Origin: Ruminococcus sp. | GTDB lineage: Bacteria; Bacillota; Clostridia; Oscillospirales; Ruminococcaceae | Assembly: GCA_029063695.1 (NCBI GenBank) | Contig: JAIDNR010000448.1 | Location: 1-10,122 of the forward strand | Direction: 5' to 3' | Length of the DNA: 10,122 nucleotides | In this document: piece by piece, positions 7,003-10,122 of the stretch | Layout of the letters: each line of letters starts with the position of its first letter | Position numbering within the stretch: the stretch's first letter is position 1 | Program-made: the position numbers and the translations under genes | Notes under the pieces: model-generated | Database searches by the model: none | What the model was told of the DNA's origin: nothing | The model's input: the letters and a program-made list of their open reading frames with translations, nothing else

Positions 7003-7620
7003 ATGATAAAGACGAATTACGGTAAAATTCTTGACGACAAGCTGAAAGAATTACAGAAGTCCGGCGAAAAACCGTCACTTCTTCTCCATGCCTGCTGTGC
7101 GCCGTGTTCAAGTCACACAATGCTTTTTCTCCGTGATTATTTTGATATTACGGTCTATTTCTGCAATCCGAATATTGCACCAGAAAAAGAATATGAGTTC
7201 AGAAAAAGCGAACTGAAACGCCTTATTTCCGAACTCAGACTTGATATTGACATGATTGACGAGGACTATAATCCAGCACCTTTCTATGAGCTTGCAAAAG
7301 GACTTGAAAATCTTCCTGAAAGAAGTGAACGCTGTCAGAAATGCATTGCTTATCGTCTTAGAAAAACGGCTGAACTTGCAAAGAAACTGAATAAAGATTA
7401 CTTCACGACTACCCTCACGATAAGTCCGCACAAAGACTGTGAATTTATAAACAGGTACGGCGGAGAAATTGCAGATGAACTCGGAATATCGTATCTTTTT
7501 TCGGATTTCAAAAAACATGACGGTTATAAGCATTCAATTCAGCTTTCAGCACAGTATAATCTTTACCGTCAGAATTACTGTGGCTGTATATATAGTAAAA
7601 GGGTGAGTGAAAATGGCTAA
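7003..7620 (+). CDS. queH: Epoxyqueuosine reductase QueH (formerly DUF208)
   Basis: A 205-residue protein matching QueH, which performs the last step of queuosine synthesis by reducing epoxyqueuosine to queuosine in the anticodon wobble position of GUN tRNAs. It replaces the unrelated cobalamin enzyme QueG. Near the N-terminus HACCAPCSS (29-37) has the hallmark CCxPC (C31, C32, C35). ERCQKC (109-114) gives C111 and C114; in this family cysteines from the two motifs hold a 4Fe-4S cluster. YCGC (192-195) near the C-terminus is the likely redox pair. The ATG is one base after the ricT stop, and the end overlaps ybaK by eight bases, indicating tight coupling. No queuosine-synthesis or transport gene is in the window, so queuine or a precursor may be salvaged (inference). 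Confidence 0.92.
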   Translation: MIKTNYGKILDDKLKELQKSGEKPSLLLHACCAPCSSHTMLFLRDYFDITVYFCNPNIAPEKEYEFRKSELKRLISELRLDIDMIDEDYNPAPFYELAKGLENLPERSERCQKCIAYRLRKTAELAKKLNKDYFTTTLTISPHKDCEFINRYGGEIADELGISYLFSDFKKHDGYKHSIQLSAQYNLYRQNYCGCIYSKRVSENG

Positions 7621-8092
7621 GGAACTAAAAACAAATGCGATGCGTTTTCTTGATAAGTCAAAGATAGAATATACTGTTCAGACTTATGAGTGTGATGAAT
7701 TTATTGACGGCATTCACGTTGCGGAAAAACTTAATCAGCCGTTTGATGAGACTTTCAAGACTCTCATAGCACATGGAAAATCTGGTACTTATTACTGCTT
7801 TCTCCTGCCTGTTGCTATGGAACTTGATTTGAAAAAGGCTGCTAAAAGTGTGGGTGAAAAGTCGGTTGAACTTCTTCATGTCAAGGATATTACTAAAGTC
7901 ACAGGCTATGTGCGTGGCGGCTGTACTCCCATAGGCATGAAAAAGCAGTTCATGACTGTTATACATAATTCCGCCGAAAATCTTGACTTATTCTATATAA
8001 GCGGCGGACGTATCGGCACACAGATAAAACTTTCCCCGAAAAAGCTTGCTGAAGCCATTCGGGGAAAGTTCTGTGATTTGATTATGAGATAG
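7613..8092 (+). CDS. ybaK: Cys-tRNA(Pro) deacylase, YbaK/EbsC family
   Basis: A 159-residue YbaK-type trans-editing protein that hydrolyses Cys-tRNA(Pro) made in error by prolyl-tRNA synthetase. The family pattern is clear: TFKTLIAHG (47-55) with the conserved lysine K49, LLPVAMELDLKKAAK (64-78), TGYVRGGCTPIGMKK (97-111) and a C-terminal SGGRIGTQI. The length is normal. Translation probably starts at ATG 7613, using AGGGTG (7600-7605) inside queH; an in-frame GTG at 7607 is too close to that site. It overlaps queH by eight bases and is the last gene of the operon. Its last 20 codons contain a perfect 13-base inverted repeat (8028-8070), which may be the terminator of the convergent hsp20. Only seven bases separate the two stop codons. 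Confidence 0.92.
   Translation: MAKELKTNAMRFLDKSKIEYTVQTYECDEFIDGIHVAEKLNQPFDETFKTLIAHGKSGTYYCFLLPVAMELDLKKAAKSVGEKSVELLHVKDITKVTGYVRGGCTPIGMKKQFMTVIHNSAENLDLFYISGGRIGTQIKLSPKKLAEAIRGKFCDLIMR
8028..8070 (-). terminator. Hairpin inside the ybaK 3' end, candidate hsp20 terminator
   Basis: AACTTTCCCCGAA (8028-8040) and TTCGGGGAAAGTT (8058-8070) are perfect 13-base inverted arms around a 17-base loop. Read on the minus strand, the hairpin begins 29 bases after the hsp20 stop and runs into GTTTTATCT, a short T-rich tail. On the plus strand no T-run follows. It therefore fits a minus-strand terminator lying within ybaK codons. Efficiency may be modest because the T tract is short. Confidence 0.6.
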
Positions 8093-8099
8093 AAAAAGT

Positions 8100-8528
8100 T
8101 TACTTTATTTCAAGGCTCTTTGAGAAAGGTTCCTGTGGTTTCTTTTTCGGAAGGTCAATACTGAGGATTCCGTTTTTGTATTCTGCTGAGATTTCCTCTG
8201 CATTTACGTCCGAAATGCCGAAACTTCTCTTGAATGAACCGTATGAGCGTTCACGACGGATATACTTGCTGTTTTCGTCGCCTGTTGTCTTGTCTGCTTT
8301 ATGTTCAGCAGAGATTGTGATATAGTCACCGCTGATGTCAATTTTGATGTCCTCTTTTTCAAATCCGGGAAGTTCGGATTCCATTACATATTTGTCGCCC
8401 TTGTCTGCAATATCGGTGCGGAATGCGTTTACCTGCATACTTCCGCTGAAAAAGTCCTTATCGAGTTCATCAAGTGCATTGAAAAGGCTGAAAGCGTTTC
8501 TTGTGAAAGGGGTTAAACCGTACATCAT
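8100..8528 (-). CDS. Hsp20/alpha-crystallin small heat-shock protein
   Basis: A 142-residue ATP-independent holdase chaperone that binds unfolding proteins during stress. Residues 1-35 are the variable N-terminal arm (MMYGLTPFTRNAFSLF). The alpha-crystallin domain runs about 36-128, with SELPGFEKEDIKIDIS (51-66), YITISAEHK (69-77), and AEYKNGILSIDLPK (115-128) containing the near-universal GIL turn. A short tail ends in SLEIK, where LEI is a variant of the I-x-I oligomer motif. The start at ATG 8528 is set by GGAGG at 8537-8541 eight bases upstream; a longer reading from 8564 has no such site. Two tandem ATGs (8528 and 8525) leave the exact first residue open. A CIRCE element about 160 bases upstream indicates HrcA repression relieved by heat. 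It converges with ybaK. Confidence 0.95.
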   Translation of the reverse strand: MMYGLTPFTRNAFSLFNALDELDKDFFSGSMQVNAFRTDIADKGDKYVMESELPGFEKEDIKIDISGDYITISAEHKADKTTGDENSKYIRRERSYGSFKRSFGISDVNAEEISAEYKNGILSIDLPKKKPQEPFSKSLEIK

Positions 8529-8536
8529 AATAAATT

Positions 8537-8541
8537 CCTCC
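8537..8541 (-). promoter_or_regulatory. Strong ribosome site of hsp20
   Basis: GGAGG on the minus strand, eight bases before the ATG at 8528. The upstream alternative start at 8564 would put this sequence inside the coding region, so the shorter protein is preferred. Confidence 0.8.
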
Positions 8542-8560
8542 AAAAATACATTTTTTAATA

Positions 8561-8605
8561 TCAATAGTTTATGCGTTTTTCTTTGAAATATACTTTATGC
8601 TCCAT
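8561..8605 (-). CDS. Possible 14-residue leader peptide upstream of hsp20
   Basis: An ATG (8605-8603) opens a short frame reading MEHKVYFKEKRINY and stopping at TGA (8563-8561), 32 bases before the hsp20 start. AAAGGA (8620-8615) lies nine bases upstream at good spacing. It sits inside the predicted hsp20 leader RNA. A lysine-rich leader peptide could tune hsp20 translation, but so short a frame with a purine-rich upstream sequence can occur by chance. No known family is recognised. Confidence 0.25.
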   Translation of the reverse strand: MEHKVYFKEKRINY

Positions 8606-8691
8606 TGGAATCATTCCTTTCGTTTCATTGTCTGTATAATACACCTGATTTATGTTTGAATCATGTTGACTACGTGAAAAATAGATGAAAA

Positions 8692-8718
8692 TTAGCACTC
8701 TCATTCATAGAGTGCTAA
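8692..8718. promoter_or_regulatory. CIRCE element (HrcA operator)
   Basis: TTAGCACTC, a nine-base spacer, then GAGTGCTAA matches the CIRCE consensus at every position. CIRCE is the operator of the heat-shock repressor HrcA, usually found before groESL and dnaK operons. It lies upstream of hsp20 on the minus strand; the gene on the other side ends towards it, so hsp20 is the only evident target. Confidence 0.97.
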
Positions 8719-8732
8719 CACTCGCTTGCCAA
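8704..8732 (-). promoter_or_regulatory. Likely hsp20 promoter within the CIRCE elements
   Basis: On the minus strand -35 TTGGCA (8732-8727) and -10 TATGAA (8709-8704) are 17 bases apart. The -10 box fills the spacer of the perfect CIRCE and the -35 box lies in the spacer of the degenerate one. The -10 box matches consensus at only 4 of 6 positions. Transcription would start near 8697, leaving a leader of about 169 bases. Confidence 0.5.
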
Positions 8733-8741
8733 GAGTGCTGA
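8715..8741. promoter_or_regulatory. Degenerate second CIRCE overlapping the first
   Basis: CTAACACTC (8715-8723), a nine-base spacer and GAGTGCTGA (8733-8741) match CIRCE at 7 of 9 and 8 of 9 positions with the exact consensus spacing. It shares four bases (8715-8718) with the perfect CIRCE, and the centres are 23 bases apart, about two helical turns. Two HrcA dimers could bind side by side (inference). Confidence 0.65.
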
Positions 8742-8744
8742 TTG

Positions 8745-8782
8745 GCTAATAAAAAATAATGCACCCGAAAGATGGGTGCATT
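8745..8782 (-). terminator. Rho-independent terminator of the GTPase gene
   Basis: AATGCACCC (8758-8766) and GGGTGCATT (8774-8782) form a perfect nine-base-pair stem with a seven-base loop. On the minus strand it starts four bases after the GTPase stop and is followed by ATTTTTTATT. It insulates the GTPase transcript from hsp20. Confidence 0.88.
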
Positions 8783-8786
8783 GTTT

Positions 8787-10122
8787 TTAGTTATTGTTTT
8801 CTATGGATTTTTTATCCTTATTGAAGGTCTTTTTGACTTCTTTAATATCCTTGCCGTCTATATAATAAGAAATAGCCGCTTTTCCGATAGCATAAGTTCC
8901 GGCATAAGCAATTGCGGCACTTATTGCCGAACCTCCTATGGGAATAAGTTTTACAAGCTGGTGTGCGGCAAGTCTGAAAACATTTCCTGCGGCGGCAACT
9001 CCTCCCATACTGAAAATAAATTCCATTGCAGATTCTATGGATATTTCACGTCCGCTTAACAGCACTATAAGAGTTACAAGCAGAGCCTGCAAAGTAAGAA
9101 GTACATAAAGGTCGGCAATCGGAATGGGAGTAAGTGAAATTGCAGAGGCGATTCCTGAAAAGACAACATTCATGCGTTTTGCAAGTCTCTGAATAAGTTC
9201 ATTAAGATTGAATGCCATTTTCAATCCTCTTTGTGCATCTACGTCAACAATTGAATTTTCAAGGACAGTCCGCAGATTTTCTATATTATACCTGCCGTCA
9301 AAGCCGATTTGGAGTTCGGAAAGACTGCTGTAAGGCATATTGTTTATAGTTTCTGCATCAAGTTCATTTCCGTCCTTGTCCTGCCAGTGGATAAACGACG
9401 AAACAGGTACGATATTCTGAATTGACAGCTTATTGCTGTCGATTATCTTTTTGTAATAAGCTGTTATCTTCTCTATATTCTCAAGTTTTTTCGGAGCATA
9501 GTGTGCAGGATTCTTGTCCTTGTCTGGCTGAACCTGGTCACATTTATTAATCACCACAACAACAGGAAGTTCTGTTCCGCTTGATTTTTTATACTCGTCG
9601 GCAATATTTTTAAGAAAGCAGGCATCTTCATTCACACTGTCCTTATGCGTTGCATTAAGCATAAGTACAGCAACATCGGGAGAAAAATCCTTTATCTGAT
9701 TTGCAAGAAGTTCTTCGGACGAAATATTTTCATCAACAGCCTGAGATTCTGAAATTCCTCTTGTATCGAAGATTTCCATAAGAACTCTGTTACCGTCTTT
9801 AATCTGATATATATTGGTATTAGGTCTCTGGGATTCAACGTCGCTTACATAAGCCATGTACGAACCGCACATTGCATTAATCAGACTGCTTTTTCCCATT
9901 CCTGTTCTGCCTATAAGAAAAATTCTCGGCGGTCTGTGGGAATCTATGCTGTCCATGAGGTCTCTGAGTTCACTGTCATTGAAAATACCGTTTTTGATTT
10001 TCTGTTTAAGTTCATCGGGTATCGGAATCTTGTCAATAATTTTTCCTGAATTTATATAAAAGTTCTTTATAATCTGCAACCGCTGTTCTACTGTAGAATT
10101 TTTAATTTCCTGATTTACAGGC
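8787..10122 (-). CDS. P-loop GTPase (Era/TrmE-like) with DUF697-like hydrophobic C-terminus, 5' partial
   Basis: The frame is open to the right edge, with 444 visible complete codons. A TTG at 10079 has no ribosome site, so the true start probably lies outside. Numbering from that TTG, the G domain shows GRTGMGKSS (57-65, P-loop, K63), a possible switch threonine T88, DTRG (105-108, G3), NKCD (178-181, G4) and SSF (227-229, possible G5). The C-terminal third has hydrophobic stretches at about 304-342 and 355-405, including PIPIADLYVLLTLQALLVTLIVLL, which resemble DUF697 (YcjF-type) and suggest membrane association. It ends with a Lys-rich tail. The cellular role is unknown; related proteins are proposed to act in membrane or stress processes. 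It is followed directly by a terminator. A dynamin-like function cannot be excluded. Confidence 0.82.
   Translation of the reverse strand, partial: PVNQEIKNSTVEQRLQIIKNFYINSGKIIDKIPIPDELKQKIKNGIFNDSELRDLMDSIDSHRPPRIFLIGRTGMGKSSLINAMCGSYMAYVSDVESQRPNTNIYQIKDGNRVLMEIFDTRGISESQAVDENISSEELLANQIKDFSPDVAVLMLNATHKDSVNEDACFLKNIADEYKKSSGTELPVVVVINKCDQVQPDKDKNPAHYAPKKLENIEKITAYYKKIIDSNKLSIQNIVPVSSFIHWQDKDGNELDAETINNMPYSSLSELQIGFDGRYNIENLRTVLENSIVDVDAQRGLKMAFNLNELIQRLAKRMNVVFSGIASAISLTPIPIADLYVLLTLQALLVTLIVLLSGREISIESAMEFIFSMGGVAAAGNVFRLAAHQLVKLIPIGGSAISAAIAYAGTYAIGKAAISYYIDGKDIKEVKKTFNKDKKSIENNN

Noticed and set aside
8116..8148. Weak plus-strand stem before a T-run as a ybaK terminator
   Set aside because: Only about five pairs and interrupted, inside the hsp20 coding end; too weak to support.
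8529..8564. N-terminal extension of Hsp20 from 8564
   Set aside because: It would translate through the strong GGAGG site at 8537-8541, and the added residues are not typical of the family.
8772..9059. Plus-strand frame of 95 codons
   Set aside because: It starts inside the terminator hairpin and is antisense to the GTPase hydrophobic region, with no ribosome site.
10077..10079. TTG as the GTPase start
   Set aside because: No ribosome site precedes it, and the frame stays open through 14 more codons to the window edge, so the gene probably begins outside.

Overview
The window looks like a chromosomal segment from a low-to-moderate GC Gram-positive anaerobe of the Ruminococcus type (Oscillospiraceae, Clostridia). 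Two things point there: a secreted xyloglucanase carrying a Ruminococcus-style dockerin, as in cellulosome-forming fibre degraders, and a Firmicutes housekeeping cluster (decarboxylase-holB-ricT) resembling the Bacillus yaaO-holB-yaaT region. Genus and species are inferred from protein style only.

Layout. 1-394 (minus): the start of a helix-turn-helix regulator fused to an AbrB-type domain, running off the left edge. It has a clear promoter and dyad sequences that look like operators. 540-580: a strong terminator hairpin. 596-3298 (minus): a 900-residue GH74 endo-xyloglucanase with signal peptide, linker and dockerin, and its own promoter. 3299-3506: a divergent promoter region. 3507-8092 (plus): six tightly packed genes, probably one operon: a small sigma-region-4-like protein, an Orn/Lys/Arg-decarboxylase-family PLP enzyme, holB (clamp loader delta prime), ricT (PSP1 Fe-S protein of the RNase Y specificity complex), queH (epoxyqueuosine reductase) and ybaK (Cys-tRNA(Pro) deacylase). 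8100-8528 (minus): an Hsp20 small heat-shock protein, convergent with ybaK at a 7-base gap. 8692-8741: a perfect CIRCE element and an overlapping degenerate second copy, arranged over the likely hsp20 promoter. 8758-8782: a terminator. 8787-10122 (minus): a P-loop GTPase with a hydrophobic DUF697-like C-terminus, cut by the right edge.

How the genes fit together. The plus-strand operon is an information-processing group (replication, RNA decay, tRNA modification, tRNA proofreading) led by a possible regulator and a PLP enzyme. The xyloglucanase is a stand-alone accessory gene for plant cell-wall breakdown. Hsp20 is a single-gene heat-shock unit under probable HrcA control, with a long leader that may encode a 14-residue peptide. 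No rRNA, tRNA, CRISPR array, insertion sequence or phage gene was seen. No clearly new system is present; the most distinctive observations are the tandem CIRCE/promoter overlap, the hairpin buried in the ybaK coding end, the sigma-region-4-only gene at the head of the operon, and the regulator's dyad sites.
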